DNA from: Kalmanozyma brasiliensis GHG001
Taxonomy: Eukaryota; Basidiomycota; Ustilaginomycetes; Ustilaginales
Length of the DNA stretch: 64,000 nucleotides
NCBI RefSeq assembly: GCF_000497045.1
Contig: NW_015961957.1
Coordinates: forward strand, 124,001 to 188,000
Direction: 5' to 3'
Every line of letters starts with the position of its first letter. Within the stretch, counting starts at the first letter, position 1. Positions 28,001 through 36,972 of the stretch are shown here, piece after piece. The notes under the pieces were generated by a model that was given only the letters and a program-made list of their open reading frames with translations, was not told the DNA's origin and made no database searches. Both the position numbers and the translations under genes were made by a program.

Positions 28001-28236
28001 GGGCGGGGCTGGCTCTGGCTGGCTCGCGGCACGCGTCGGTAGAGCTCATTGACAAAACTGCGCGCGTCATCGCTGGACGGGAGACCGAGAGAGGTGAGGC
28101 TCTGAAAGAGGTTGGTGGGCGTCTTTGCTGAAGATGCCGAGACCTGGACAAAGTCGATGATGGAGGATTGCGAGAGGCCAAAGAAGCGCATGCTGTTGTC
28201 GCTAATCCAGCGCCGGAGGTCGGGATCTGAGGCCAT
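25018..28236 (-). CDS. PRP2: DEAH-box pre-mRNA splicing helicase Prp2 (DHX16/Cdc28 type)
   Basis: Prp2 uses ATP to remodel the activated spliceosome before the first splicing step. The 1072-residue single-exon product starts MASDPDLRRWISDN. The N-terminal part has the PWI-like DHX16 segment, a charged region with a KKKKKK run and an SR-like RSQSLRADRSISRSPSPR segment. The helicase core follows: GETGSGKT (about residues 441-448), TQPRRVAAMSVA, DEAH, SAT, TNIAETS and QRAGRAGR. The C-terminus has the winged helix, ratchet and OB-fold regions, ending after YFTKEEVGDEAKKG. Prp2 is favoured over Prp16, Prp22 or Prp43 by the N-terminal match, the spacer before the core and the absence of an S1 domain. 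Confidence 0.94.
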   Translation of the reverse strand: MASDPDLRRWISDNSMRFFGLSQSSIIDFVQVSASSAKTPTNLFQSLTSLGLPSSDDARSFVNELYRRVPRASQSQPRPAAASRDDAKDDAKRSKKRYGLLLDEENGQEELAIKPERKKKKKKRDASEVALESRPRSQSLRADRSISRSPSPRHDASGSDEESRERARLKDLAERDEFSKRIRDKDKGSTRNVVEDRTSARLNPEAAARRLLAEDDDARSAAMPSLRDRSRQEYLAKRAQQRMELLRLEIQDEERFFRGLKMTKREERDLEYKKEVLRLAEERARIDDGDTGYAMPEDYITEKGKLDVAKKEQALYQRYNDARTERLAQQSHVTDAEQFEKEQIDRSRYVPETATEASKELVDQYDYVFDESQTIQFIVESQMAGTTSTSMSAKDKLLQQQIEEAETKAAKIQATRKSLPVYALRQELLDAIDEYQVLIVVGETGSGKTTQLPQFLHEAGYTKNGKKVGCTQPRRVAAMSVAARVAEEMGVRLGRECGYSIRFEDCTSDDTVIKYMTDGMLLREFLTEPDLSSYSALIIDEAHERTLSTDVLFGLVKDIARFRPDLKLLISSATLDAEKFSEFFDDAPIFNVPGRRYPVDIHYTPQPEANYLHAAITTVFQIHTTQPRGDILVFLTGQDEIDAAMENLQETSRALGNKIAELIVCPIYANLPSEMQAKIFEPTPEGARKVVLATNIAETSITIDGVVFVIDPGFVKQNSYNPRTGMSSLTVVPCSRASANQRAGRAGRVGPGKCFRLFTRWAFKNEMDENTTPEIQRTNLANVVLLLKSLGINDLLNFDFLDPPPSDTLMRSFELLYALGALNDKGELTKLGRRMAEFPVDPQLSKAILASEHYRCTEEVLSIVSMLSESSALFFRPKDKKLHADRARATFTSPIGDHFTLLNVWEQWVQTNYDPQFCHDNFLQPKVLARVRDVRDQLAGLCERVELQPESNADPNDVSGIQKSILAGYFMNTARIQKGAEAYRGVKGNTTIYVHPSSCLYKQIPQSPFLCYFELVETSKNFMRQVMAVKGEWLLEVAKHYFTKEEVGDEAKKGVYKGRTASAAQLTSGARG

Positions 28237-28681
28237 GACGGGCGCCTCTTGCGGTGTTTGTCCGGCAGCAGAAAGTGGGTCGCGGATGGGTGAAGGGTCA
28301 TCGAGGTTGAGAAGAAAGCAACGAGGTGGAGGATTTCGACTGAGGCTCTTGGCTGGATTTTTGACCACCTCGGATCGCGGTCAACCTTTCTGGACCCTTG
28401 ATTCTCCTTACAACCCACGAACAAGGTTGCTCGATGACCTCAGGGTCATCACGCTGGGTTTCATAGCGTAACGGACGCGACGGTCTGCCTTGCTCAATTA
28501 CGATATGTCGATGCTGCACGTCGAGGGTCTCACAGTCGCACAGATGGTGTGTTTGTCATGTGATTGCATGTGTGAGCATGTGCTGGATACCGAGGCATGC
28601 ATGAGAGAATGTTCTGTGATAGGGAAAGGATGAAGAGGAGAGTCCTAGGACAAGGGCGGTGGGTATAACAAATGACGTCTC
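28237..28681. other. Intergenic region upstream of PRP2
   Basis: This contains the PRP2 leader and the 3' flank of the phosphatase gene. The PRP2 frame is open for another 44 codons upstream, but the first methionine matching the family N-terminus is at 28236. Nothing else is recognised. Confidence 0.5.
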
Positions 28682-30502
28682 CTACAGCGCGCCATCCAAG
28701 ACGGCCCTCACATCATCCACGTCGGCCAGATCCGCCAGGAAGGGACAAAGATCCGTAAGCTCCGTATCATGCGGGTCATTGAACCAGCTGCTGATCGGCA
28801 CCGCGTTGTTGGGGTGGAAGATGTAACTCGCCGGGCTGTTGTCGATGATAATCGTGTCGCCAATGTCGCGTCCCAGCTGAGACAGATCTTTGACATAGTT
28901 GCCCTTGTGGTTGTAGCAGCTTTCGCGGAACAGGCGGTGTCGGACGGCCTGGTGGATGTCGAGCATGTCCAGTACGGGGTCTGCGTACTTGCTTAGGGAT
29001 GCAGTAAAGACGACAACTTCGTAGATGAGGCCCATGGCGCGCAAAAACTCGTCGACACCGGGCCGCTTGATGACATACACGTTGTGCACCGTGCCATCGA
29101 TCTCGACGGGGACGATAAAGTCGGCGTTCTGGATCATCTTGAAGGACGAGTGGACGAGCGTCTCGTCCAGGTCGAGGACGAGGCACTTGCGACCCGTATC
29201 CACCGCACCGATGGGGGGGAGGAGCGGAGAGGGGTTGCCGAATTCGTCCAGCGGGATGCCGATGCCGCCAGCCAGAATGAGTCGTTGTTCCTCCGTCTGG
29301 TCGTCGGTCAGGTAGTCGTCTTCGAGGTCCATTTCGTCTTCGTCGTCCTCATCATCATCGTCGGAGGCATCGGACGACGAGGTTGGGGAGAGAGATGTTC
29401 GAGCACCATTGACACTCGACGCGCGAGACTTGCGGGCCTCGTCCGCCGTCACGAAAGAGGCTCCCGGTGGCACTACCGCGCCGGACATGACGTCGCCCGT
29501 CTCAGCTTTGGGCAGCTTGGTGCCCCCTCCTGGTGTGGTCGGATAGTCGGCGCCAGCAGCAGCGCCTTTGGAGGTGGGCGTGCGGGGCGGCACCACGACG
29601 GCTGCGCCTCCAACGGCGGGTGCTGCTGCTGGCGCTGCAGAGGTGGTGGGACGCGCGGGTGCACTCGCGGCGCTCTTCTCGCGCATCTCGTGCTGCACCT
29701 CGCTTGACGTCGCCGATGAGCAGGTGAGGAAGGCTACCAGCCGCTGCCCGAAGCTTGGTTTGCTTGGCTTTGACTTGGTCGTTGGCGTCGATCTCGATGC
29801 TGTGGGTGGCTTCGCCGCGCTCGAAGCAGGCGCAGCCGCGGCAGCTGACGTCGTTTTGGGTCCGGCAGCGCCGACGGGTGCGGCGGCAACAGCAGGCGCT
29901 GCTGCGGCAGGGGCGTCAGCATGCTTGCGTGGAGGCACATCGATCAGCCCGTCCTTCTCGACGGTTCCCTCGCTGCTCTCGGTCGCTGTTGGAATGTTGG
30001 AGCTTCGGTTGCCCACTGCCGCCTCTTGGTCTCCTGCTGCGCCCGACGGCGCGAGAACGCCGCTATGCGTCATGGTATTCCCCGCACTCGAGGTGCCGAC
30101 CAGCGTCGACGAAGCTTGATGTGAGTGTTGTGCTCCCGTCTCGTCTTGGCCGTCTACTGGTGGGGCTGTGGCTGCAACCGCACCGGAGGAAGCAACCGCA
30201 GAGTTGGCGATCGACTGAGAGTGGGCAGCTTCCGAACCGAGACGTGCTGCTTCAGCGACGGCTTCATCCTGGGATCTGAGTTGGGCGGCTTCTTGCGCCT
30301 GAGCGCTGCTGGCGGCTGCCGTCGACTTGCTCTTTTTCTTCTTCTTCCGTGATGCGTCTGCTGCAGCTGGTTTCCTGGCGACTTGAGTTGGTCGAGCACC
30401 TCGAGTCGCGACGGGGACTTGGCCAGGCTGCACCTGGGTGATGATGGATGCGAGGGCGGAGGACTGGGATGGGTCCGGGACGCTGGTGATAGGTGAACTC
30501 AT
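28682..30502 (-). CDS. FCP1/SCP-like phosphatase, Psr1/Psr2 type
   Basis: A HAD-superfamily protein Ser/Thr phosphatase. Yeast Psr1/2 are plasma-membrane phosphatases in sodium and general stress response (with Whi2). The 606-residue product starts [10 protein letters not shown]. The first 370 residues are Ala/Ser/Thr/Pro-rich and disordered. An acidic [20 protein letters not shown] stretch precedes the domain. The catalytic domain (about residues 435-606) has the [10 protein letters not shown] nucleophile motif, [17 protein letters not shown], the RESC insert and [16 protein letters not shown], and it ends [11 protein letters not shown]. No N-terminal Gly-Cys acylation motif is present, unlike yeast Psr1, so membrane attachment may differ. 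Confidence 0.9.
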   Translation of the reverse strand: MSSPITSVPDPSQSSALASIITQVQPGQVPVATRGARPTQVARKPAAADASRKKKKKSKSTAAASSAQAQEAAQLRSQDEAVAEAARLGSEAAHSQSIANSAVASSGAVAATAPPVDGQDETGAQHSHQASSTLVGTSSAGNTMTHSGVLAPSGAAGDQEAAVGNRSSNIPTATESSEGTVEKDGLIDVPPRKHADAPAAAAPAVAAAPVGAAGPKTTSAAAAAPASSAAKPPTASRSTPTTKSKPSKPSFGQRLVAFLTCSSATSSEVQHEMREKSAASAPARPTTSAAPAAAPAVGGAAVVVPPRTPTSKGAAAGADYPTTPGGGTKLPKAETGDVMSGAVVPPGASFVTADEARKSRASSVNGARTSLSPTSSSDASDDDDEDDEDEMDLEDDYLTDDQTEEQRLILAGGIGIPLDEFGNPSPLLPPIGAVDTGRKCLVLDLDETLVHSSFKMIQNADFIVPVEIDGTVHNVYVIKRPGVDEFLRAMGLIYEVVVFTASLSKYADPVLDMLDIHQAVRHRLFRESCYNHKGNYVKDLSQLGRDIGDTIIIDNSPASYIFHPNNAVPISSWFNDPHDTELTDLCPFLADLADVDDVRAVLDGAL

Positions 30503-32006
30503 CTTGAGATGCTTGGCGGTTCTGACCGGCAGTCCAGGGAGAGGAAGTGGGTCGAACGGGAGATTCAAGCGGCACGGGACGCCTCAGATGAGTCTGAAGA
30601 GTGCGCGCCACTAAGACCTGAGATTGGAAGCCAAGCTAGGGACGGTATGCTGAGAGAGGCGGTCGTTGTGACCTGCAGAACGAGGACTAGCCGCAGCTCG
30701 GATGAGTGATGGAGGAATCGATATCGGAAAGAGTGCCTCGATGCTTCTTGTCGATGGGAACAGATCCTGGTGCTGTATGCGGGATGTTGCAGTGAAGAGT
30801 GAAGGCAGGGCAAGAAGCTGAGAGCAAGCTTTGCGATTCCGAGGTATCAACGAGTGCAGTGCTTGTGATCGAGGTCTATTCTGAAGTCGAGATGCGTGCG
30901 GGTGAGCAGGAGCGTCGGGATCGAAAGGGGTGTCTGTGCGAGACGAGCGGGTGGGGTTTGATGTCTCGAAGCGGAGGAGTTGAAGGGATGCTCTCAAAGC
31001 GAGAGAGTGGAAGATGCTCGAAAAGAGTGTCTGTAGGGAAGGATGCAATGCAGTGGATGCAGTGTCGCGGAATGTCCAGATGGTGATAGGAGCTTGGGAA
31101 CGAGGAGAAGGGAAAGAGGAAGGTAGGGATGATGAGATAGCAATAACGACGAAAGTCTGGAAAGTGAGGGAGACCAACAGTGAGCGCGAGGCGGGGCTGA
31201 GAAAGGGGGGAAATGGACAAAAGGCAGGTGACTGTCCCTGACTCTGTAGGCCTGCCACGGAGAGGAGCAGCGAGGCAAGCGAGAGACAAAAACAAGCAAG
31301 GGTCAGGCAGACATGCGCTCTGAAACTCCAACCCTGAGATTTTGGACTGCGATGGCCAAGCGAGATGATGCGACACGACTGTCACTGCACAGTCGAAATT
31401 GCGCCTTTGTGCTGTTGCTGATTTTTCAAAAACAATGCCATAAGGCGGCCTAGAGCAGGGTGCATCCACTTGCAGTGCGCTACAGCGCCAGACCCACTAC
31501 TGATCAATGGAGTCCTGATAAGCTAGCAGGCACGTTATGCTCCCATCCATTATCAGGATATCAGCCTGGCAATCCCTCCACCGATGTCTATGGTGCGATT
31601 GATAGGATGGCCAGCTCATTAGCCCAAGGCTTCCAACCAAGAACTTCTTTGCTATAATATTTTAATGGGCGCGTTGCCTTATTTTTCTTGTCTCCTTACA
31701 AAAGGATCGACGCTGTGCAGCTCGTTTCAAATCGAGTTCAAGCCCAGACTCGGATGCCGGAATACAAATTTCAAATACGCGACACGGGCGCTCAGCTTCA
31801 GTCCATCGCTGTGCGTCCAACATCGAGTCCGCAAAGCGCAAGCTGACCACGATCATGTCGACCTTGTTCGTCGTCAAAAACCACACTCAGCCCCTTGCTT
31901 CTTTCTCGTAGCGTCAACGCATGTATAATGGATGCTGAACACAGATCAGGGTGTATTAGACGAGTCAATCATAGGAAATAAATATGAGCGGGTTCTCCAG
32001 GTGGAA
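30503..32006. other. Long intergenic region, purine-rich leader of the phosphatase gene
   Basis: About 1.5 kb without a supportable gene. The first 700 bases (30530-31250) are strongly GA-rich on the plus strand, so the phosphatase leader would be pyrimidine-rich. The 31480-31980 part is more AT-rich than the rest of the window. I looked for tRNA and snRNA patterns and found none. Confidence 0.5.
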
Positions 32007-35000
32007 CTACACCTCGACTCCCGAATCGCTCTCCTCGGCGGCATCGAGCATCTTCCTTGCCAAGCCGCCTTCTGCGGGCAACCTGTTGATTCTCCTCCCC
32101 AGCGCAGTGCATAGATCCGTAATGGCATCCAAGCATCCTTCCAGCTCGTCCTCGTCCTGGGCGGGGATGTTGGCGACGAGCTTGCGCACGTGCAGGGTGG
32201 CAGAGTGCAAGCCCGCGACGTCAGTACGGCTGTCGGCAAACGTGCGGAGGAAGCCGAGCCAGGTAAGGAAGAGCGTGGCTTTGGCGTCGAGGTCGTCGCG
32301 CGCTGCTACTGCGCTGTCTGACGGTGTGGTCGCGACGAACGTGTGCAGCGTTGCAACGCTGGCCAGCTTGACACTGGACTCGGTGGAGAAGGGGTGCTCG
32401 TGGAGGAGCGAGGCGACGTGGCGGGCCAGGGCGAGGTTGCCCAGCACAGCGGACCAGGTGGCCAGCGTCACTTGAGCCATCTGCCAAGCGCGAGGGGTGG
32501 GTGGAGCAGTGCGGGCGAGCAAGGTGATCTCGGCGTGCAGCGTCTTGCGCTGCTCGGCATCTTGGACGATGTGCAGGTCCAGCCTCTGCTTCGCTTGTAG
32601 CGATACAAAGTCACGAACGAGCGCACCGGGGTGGGTGTCGGCCGACGAAGGGCACGATGCCTGCACAACGCTGGCCAGCAGACGACTCCACACAGCGGTC
32701 AGGCGTGTGCAGTAATAGACGTCGGCGATGGCAAGCACGGGAGAAAAGTCGCAATTGCGGGTGTCGGCCGACGAGGCAGAAGCCAGCAAGTCGAGCGCAG
32801 TGTCGAGGTCGAGCGAGAGCACAAACGAGAGCCACGAAGCGTCTTCCGTGTAAATCAAGCTCTCGTCTTTGTCAGACGCAGAGGGCGACAAAGCGTTTTT
32901 GCTGGAGGAAGGAATTGCATCGCCGAGACTCGATCGAGCGTCCGTCCAAAGTTGGTCGGCAATGTCCTGGACAGAGTCAACACCTTCACCCAGACGAGCG
33001 AGCGAGAGCGCGAGCGTTGCCTGAAGGCGAGGCAAGGCCAACACAGGGTCACGCGAGGCAATCTCGCGAGCGCCACGGACAAGGTCGCTGTTGGCGAGGC
33101 GAAGCGCCGTGTGGAGGCGGAGCAGCCAAGACGATTGCGACTTGCCTTCACACAGAGTCTCGACCTCGAGGAGGCGACAGAGAGCTGCTGCATCCTCGTT
33201 GGACACATTGCCAGCAGGCAGCAGCCTGTAGACGCGGGAGACGCGGCTGAGAGCAAGACGCGACGCGGCAACGGCCACGGAAGGCGCAGCGAAGAAGCCA
33301 GAAGTAGGTGCTGCGACGCGGGCACGCATGGCAGTGTCGAAAGTGGCGACATCCATCTCGCCCTTGGTCAACGCCAAGCGCAGCTTGCGGGTTGTGTTGC
33401 CGCTCCTTGCATCTTGCCCATCCTCGGCGTCGCCGATGTGTGCCCCCGAAGGCGACGAGCGCGAGCCAAAGAGACGGGAGAAGATCGGCCAAACGAGGAA
33501 GAGGAAGCAGAAGGCGAACGAGACGATGCGCAGCACTTCGAAGGCGAGGGCATGCGTGGGAACAGCGTCGAAGGCATGAGGATCCTGAGCGATGGAAGTA
33601 GCAGGTGCCATGTAGGTCGCGGAACGCTTGAGCAATTGACGGCTCGCGCCGACCGCGAGCTTTCCGACGGCAGGACGAGCAACAGAAACAGAGCCATCGG
33701 ATGCGGTAGCGTCGAGAGCAAATTCAGTGCCAGATCCGATGAAGCTGATCCCCAGGAAGGTGGCCAGCATGTAGCGAGAGGAGGCGACCGAAGAAATGGC
33801 GCCACCAATGCCGGAGCGACGGCCTCGTCCCGCCTTGGATCCTTGACGGCTGCGCGCAGACGGAGGGGATGAGGATCCAGCGCTGGCGTACGAACTCTCG
33901 GCAGTGTCGGCCTCGTTCTCGTCGTCATCCGCCTCTTCATCATCGTCATCATCGTCCTCAGCTTCGCCATTGCCGGCAGCCTGTTCGGCTTCTTCCTCTT
34001 CTCTTGCGGCAACGGCGGCCGCGATGGCTTCTTGTTCCGCCACGACCTTATCCATCTCGGATTCCCAGAGCTCGAGAAGCTCCTCGCCTCCTTCGAGACT
34101 GCGGACGAGCTCCCGGAGACCGGCGACTTCGCTGTTCAGTCGCAGCTCTCGCGACTTCAAGTACTTGATGTAGTCAGTGGCCTTGCCGAGAATGGTAGCT
34201 TTGTTGAGCTTGGTCGCAGCAGGAACACCATCGACAAGGTCCTCCTCTTGCTGCGCCTTTCGGCTTCGGCGACCGGATGGCGTCTTTCGTGGACGGATCT
34301 CGCGCAAGGCCGGCACAGCACGACGGAGGGCGGCGATCCTGTCGTTGATGTTGTTGCGGTATCTCCTCTCGATCGCATTGTGGGCGACCTTCTTCTGCTG
34401 GCGAGTGGCGGGATCGAGGCTGATCTTGTCGGCGGAGGTCGCTGATGCAGAACTCTGCGCGACACCGAGTCCTGCAGCCTGTTCGCTGGCTGCCTTGGCG
34501 GCAGCTTGAGATTCCTGGAGTCGCTTGGCTTTTAGCCTCTCGATGGCGGCAAGAGCGGTCGCGTTACTGCCGACCTCCATGTGAGGGAGCTTGCTGCTGA
34601 GGTGACTGATGGGCGCTGCAGTGCCGGTCGAGGGCGCCTTGGACTCGGCGGCTGCGACAGTCGCCTTTGCCTTCTTGGCCTTGGGAGCGTCATCGGTCGG
34701 CTCTGCTTTGGTGGCAGCAACGACCGAAGCCCTCTTTGCTGCCGGCTTTACGGCATCCGCAGCGCTTCTCTTGCGGCTGGCGCTGCTGACGTTGTTGGTG
34801 GTGGCTGGCATGGACGATGGCATGGCGTCGTGACTGGGCGCGAGGAAAGATGGGTTCCACTGCTGAGACATGGTTGCGGAGGGCTGAGGTGGTTGAGCGA
34901 CGGCGAGCGAAGATGTATCGCTGGGAGCCATTGAATGGGGTGGAAGCTGCATAGGTTGCAGACCGAACGGCGAGGTGGATGATGATGCGTTGAAGTTGAA

Positions 35001-35642
35001 GTTCTGGGTATACGGCGAAGTGGTATCGGAGCCGTGATAGGACTGCGCATAAGAAGCATTGCCAAGCTCGAAACTACCGTCCGGGCTGATGACGGCACCG
35101 TTGTGGGGAGCCATCGAGAAGGACATGTTGCGAGCCGAGGGTGCAACATCGGACTCAGGCGGTGTGGGGAAATGGGCGGCACCGTAGACGAGGTCGTTGA
35201 TGCTGTTGGGGCTGGCGCCGCTGTCGCTCGAGCCAGAGACATAGGAGCCGGCATAGGAAGCGGAGAACGAGGCGAGGGAGGGAGGAGCCTCAAGGTCGGT
35301 GAAGTGGTCGGAGGGCAGGGTAGCATCGAGGATGGTGCGCATCATGGAATCATAGTCGTCGCTGGACCAGGGACCGGAGGGCTGGTTGTGCATGACACCG
35401 AGCTCTTCCTGCTTGGGAGCGACGATGCTGGGCAGCATGTGCTGTTGCTGCAGGATGCGCATGGCTTCGAGCTGAGCTTGGTGCTGGTGGTGCTGATATT
35501 GGCCATCCATGGAGTCTGGATGCTGCTGATGTTGCGCATGCTCTTGGTAGTGTTGCTGCTGTTGGTGGTGGTGGTGGTGCTGCTGCTGCTGTTGTTGTTG
35601 TTGAGGCGAAGGCCCACCGTGGTTCATTGGATTAGCAAACAT
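32007..35642 (-). CDS. SRE1: SREBP transcription factor Sre1 (membrane-bound bHLH)
   Basis: In fungi Sre1 is held in the ER with Scp1, is released by proteolysis when sterol or oxygen falls, and activates ergosterol and hypoxia genes. The 1211-residue single-exon protein starts MFANPMNHGG, followed by a Gln/His run and a Ser/Pro-rich activation region. The bHLH is about residues 413-497: AHNAIERRYRNNINDRI with the SREBP-specific Tyr in place of Arg, and LNKATILGKATDYIKYLKSR. An acidic stretch leads to two predicted transmembrane helices (about 619-640, RYMLATFLGISFIGSG; about 702-724, VSFAFCFLFLVWPIF). A C-terminal region of nearly 490 residues corresponds to the DUF2014-type regulatory domain. 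Having both helices and the C-terminal domain marks a full-length precursor. Confidence 0.94.
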   Translation of the reverse strand: MFANPMNHGGPSPQQQQQQQQHHHHHQQQQHYQEHAQHQQHPDSMDGQYQHHQHQAQLEAMRILQQQHMLPSIVAPKQEELGVMHNQPSGPWSSDDYDSMMRTILDATLPSDHFTDLEAPPSLASFSASYAGSYVSGSSDSGASPNSINDLVYGAAHFPTPPESDVAPSARNMSFSMAPHNGAVISPDGSFELGNASYAQSYHGSDTTSPYTQNFNFNASSSTSPFGLQPMQLPPHSMAPSDTSSLAVAQPPQPSATMSQQWNPSFLAPSHDAMPSSMPATTNNVSSASRKRSAADAVKPAAKRASVVAATKAEPTDDAPKAKKAKATVAAAESKAPSTGTAAPISHLSSKLPHMEVGSNATALAAIERLKAKRLQESQAAAKAASEQAAGLGVAQSSASATSADKISLDPATRQQKKVAHNAIERRYRNNINDRIAALRRAVPALREIRPRKTPSGRRSRKAQQEEDLVDGVPAATKLNKATILGKATDYIKYLKSRELRLNSEVAGLRELVRSLEGGEELLELWESEMDKVVAEQEAIAAAVAAREEEEAEQAAGNGEAEDDDDDDEEADDDENEADTAESSYASAGSSSPPSARSRQGSKAGRGRRSGIGGAISSVASSRYMLATFLGISFIGSGTEFALDATASDGSVSVARPAVGKLAVGASRQLLKRSATYMAPATSIAQDPHAFDAVPTHALAFEVLRIVSFAFCFLFLVWPIFSRLFGSRSSPSGAHIGDAEDGQDARSGNTTRKLRLALTKGEMDVATFDTAMRARVAAPTSGFFAAPSVAVAASRLALSRVSRVYRLLPAGNVSNEDAAALCRLLEVETLCEGKSQSSWLLRLHTALRLANSDLVRGAREIASRDPVLALPRLQATLALSLARLGEGVDSVQDIADQLWTDARSSLGDAIPSSSKNALSPSASDKDESLIYTEDASWLSFVLSLDLDTALDLLASASSADTRNCDFSPVLAIADVYYCTRLTAVWSRLLASVVQASCPSSADTHPGALVRDFVSLQAKQRLDLHIVQDAEQRKTLHAEITLLARTAPPTPRAWQMAQVTLATWSAVLGNLALARHVASLLHEHPFSTESSVKLASVATLHTFVATTPSDSAVAARDDLDAKATLFLTWLGFLRTFADSRTDVAGLHSATLHVRKLVANIPAQDEDELEGCLDAITDLCTALGRRINRLPAEGGLARKMLDAAEESDSGVEV

Positions 35643-36447
35643 GATAGGTGGTCTAGACAGCCCCTGAGACCACTGATAGAAGGAGGGCGTGTTTGCAGCA
35701 GACTAAATGCTCTGTCGCTGAGAAGACTGTGGGCTGTAACGTGATCAGAGAAGCAATGACTGTGAAGAGAAGGGCGGGTTGCGCTATGACAATGTCGAGG
35801 CAGAGGTGATGTATAGATGAAAGTGCCAATGAAAGGACAGATGTGCTGAATGAGGATGAGGTTGAGCTGCAGTGAGCGTCGAGACTGCTTTGTCAGTAGT
35901 GAGAATGCGAGGCTGTGTGCGGCGGTTTGGGCAAGCCTTAGCTGCGTGGATGGAGGTGAATCAGGCTGAGTCGAGGATCGGTTTCGAGAGGATGCTGAGA
36001 GGAGAGGATGCCGAAAGTAGGCCAGGGCTATCCGAACGGCTGAGGCAGAGAGACAGGCAGGCCAAGTGTGACAGATGCGAAAGGCGTGGCGGCGCTCAAG
36101 TGCAGCATCGTACGATTTTTGGTAAAGTGCGGATGGGCAGCTTTGGCTTTTTCAGGCTGCAGACCCTGCATTTTTGGACATGGCTCTCACCCGTTCGAAA
36201 GCCGTTTCAGCTCACGGCAACTCAAATGTCAGCCCATTTTGAGTCGTGGTCACTGTCATTCCTCCTGCCGATCCTGCGTCCAAGACACACCAAGCGACTT
36301 TCATTCTCGACCACGCGCCAGTCAACCCACGTATGGCTGATGCTCTTCTCATGCAATCCAGTCATTTAAGTCAGTCTCGCGAGGAGTATGGTGGTGAGGA
36401 GTATGGTGGTGATGGAAGGACAAGAAACAATGCAACATCTGTATACT

Positions 36448-36457
36448 TTATATATGC
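36448..36457 (+). promoter_or_regulatory. TATA-like element upstream of tRNA-Phe copy
   Basis: TTATATATGC ends 25 bases before the tRNA 5' end. The tRNA-Phe gene near the right end has TATATATATGC ending at the same offset, although the rest of the flanks differ. Confidence 0.6.
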
Positions 36458-36481
36458 GACACCTTGCATCTCTGCCACCCT

Positions 36482-36537
36482 GCTTCTTTAGCTCAGTTGG
36501 TACGAGCGTCCGACTGAAGAATTCAGTTTCACCAGTC
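36482..36537 (+). tRNA. tRNA-Phe(GAA), 5' part; interrupted by assembly gap
   Basis: These 56 bases are identical to the first 56 bases of the complete tRNA-Phe on the minus strand near 62.1 kb. They cover the acceptor 5' strand, D arm, anticodon arm 5' side with GAA, and the first 18 intron bases. The sequence then enters N's. A complete gene needs 60 more bases, but the gap is written as 37, so the gap length is probably nominal. A T-run right after the gap (36576-36581) fits a Pol III terminator. It is probably an intact gene in the organism. Confidence 0.8.
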
Positions 36538-36574
36538 NNNNNNNNNNNNNNNNNNNNNNNNNNNNNNNNNNNNN
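36538..36574. other. Assembly gap (37 N)
   Basis: A run of N's starting inside the tRNA-Phe intron. The break falls in a sequence that is present at least twice in this window, which can disrupt assembly. Confidence 0.98.
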
Positions 36575-36972
36575 CTTTTTTGCACTTTTTACCGCACATC
36601 TGCTTACATAATACAGACTGTGGAGCTGCGAAGCTGGAAACTTTTTTTGAGTCGAAGCAGCAAATTTTGGACCCTTTCCTCGAACGTCGAAACCTCCTTG
36701 AGAAAGGCTCAGCAGCTCACTTCAATGCCAAGCAGCAGTCATTACCACGCCTTTGCAGGCACCATCTACTTGAGCCAAGCCTTGACAGCCAACTACTGCT
36801 CTGGACGACCATTACGCTCCCGACCAACGCCAGCGCTTCACTCGGCCCTCGTCCGACACCGAGACAGCCCGGACTCAGCAGCGCCACCCGAACCCGCTTG
36901 ACGCTGGCGTCTGAGCAGACAACGAACGCCACATATCCCCGCCCACGCTACCACTGACGACAGCGCGACATC

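Larger units (their letters stand above)
35643..36972. other. Intergenic region with tRNA-Phe fragment and assembly gap
   Basis: Divergent upstream region of SRE1 and BMS1, about 1.3 kb. It contains the truncated tRNA-Phe and a run of 37 N's. Other open frames here are short and cross the N run. Confidence 0.6.

Noticed and set aside
31720..31745. GAGTTCAAGCCC, similar to a Pol III B-box
   Set aside because: The putative T stem does not pair and no cloverleaf can be drawn.
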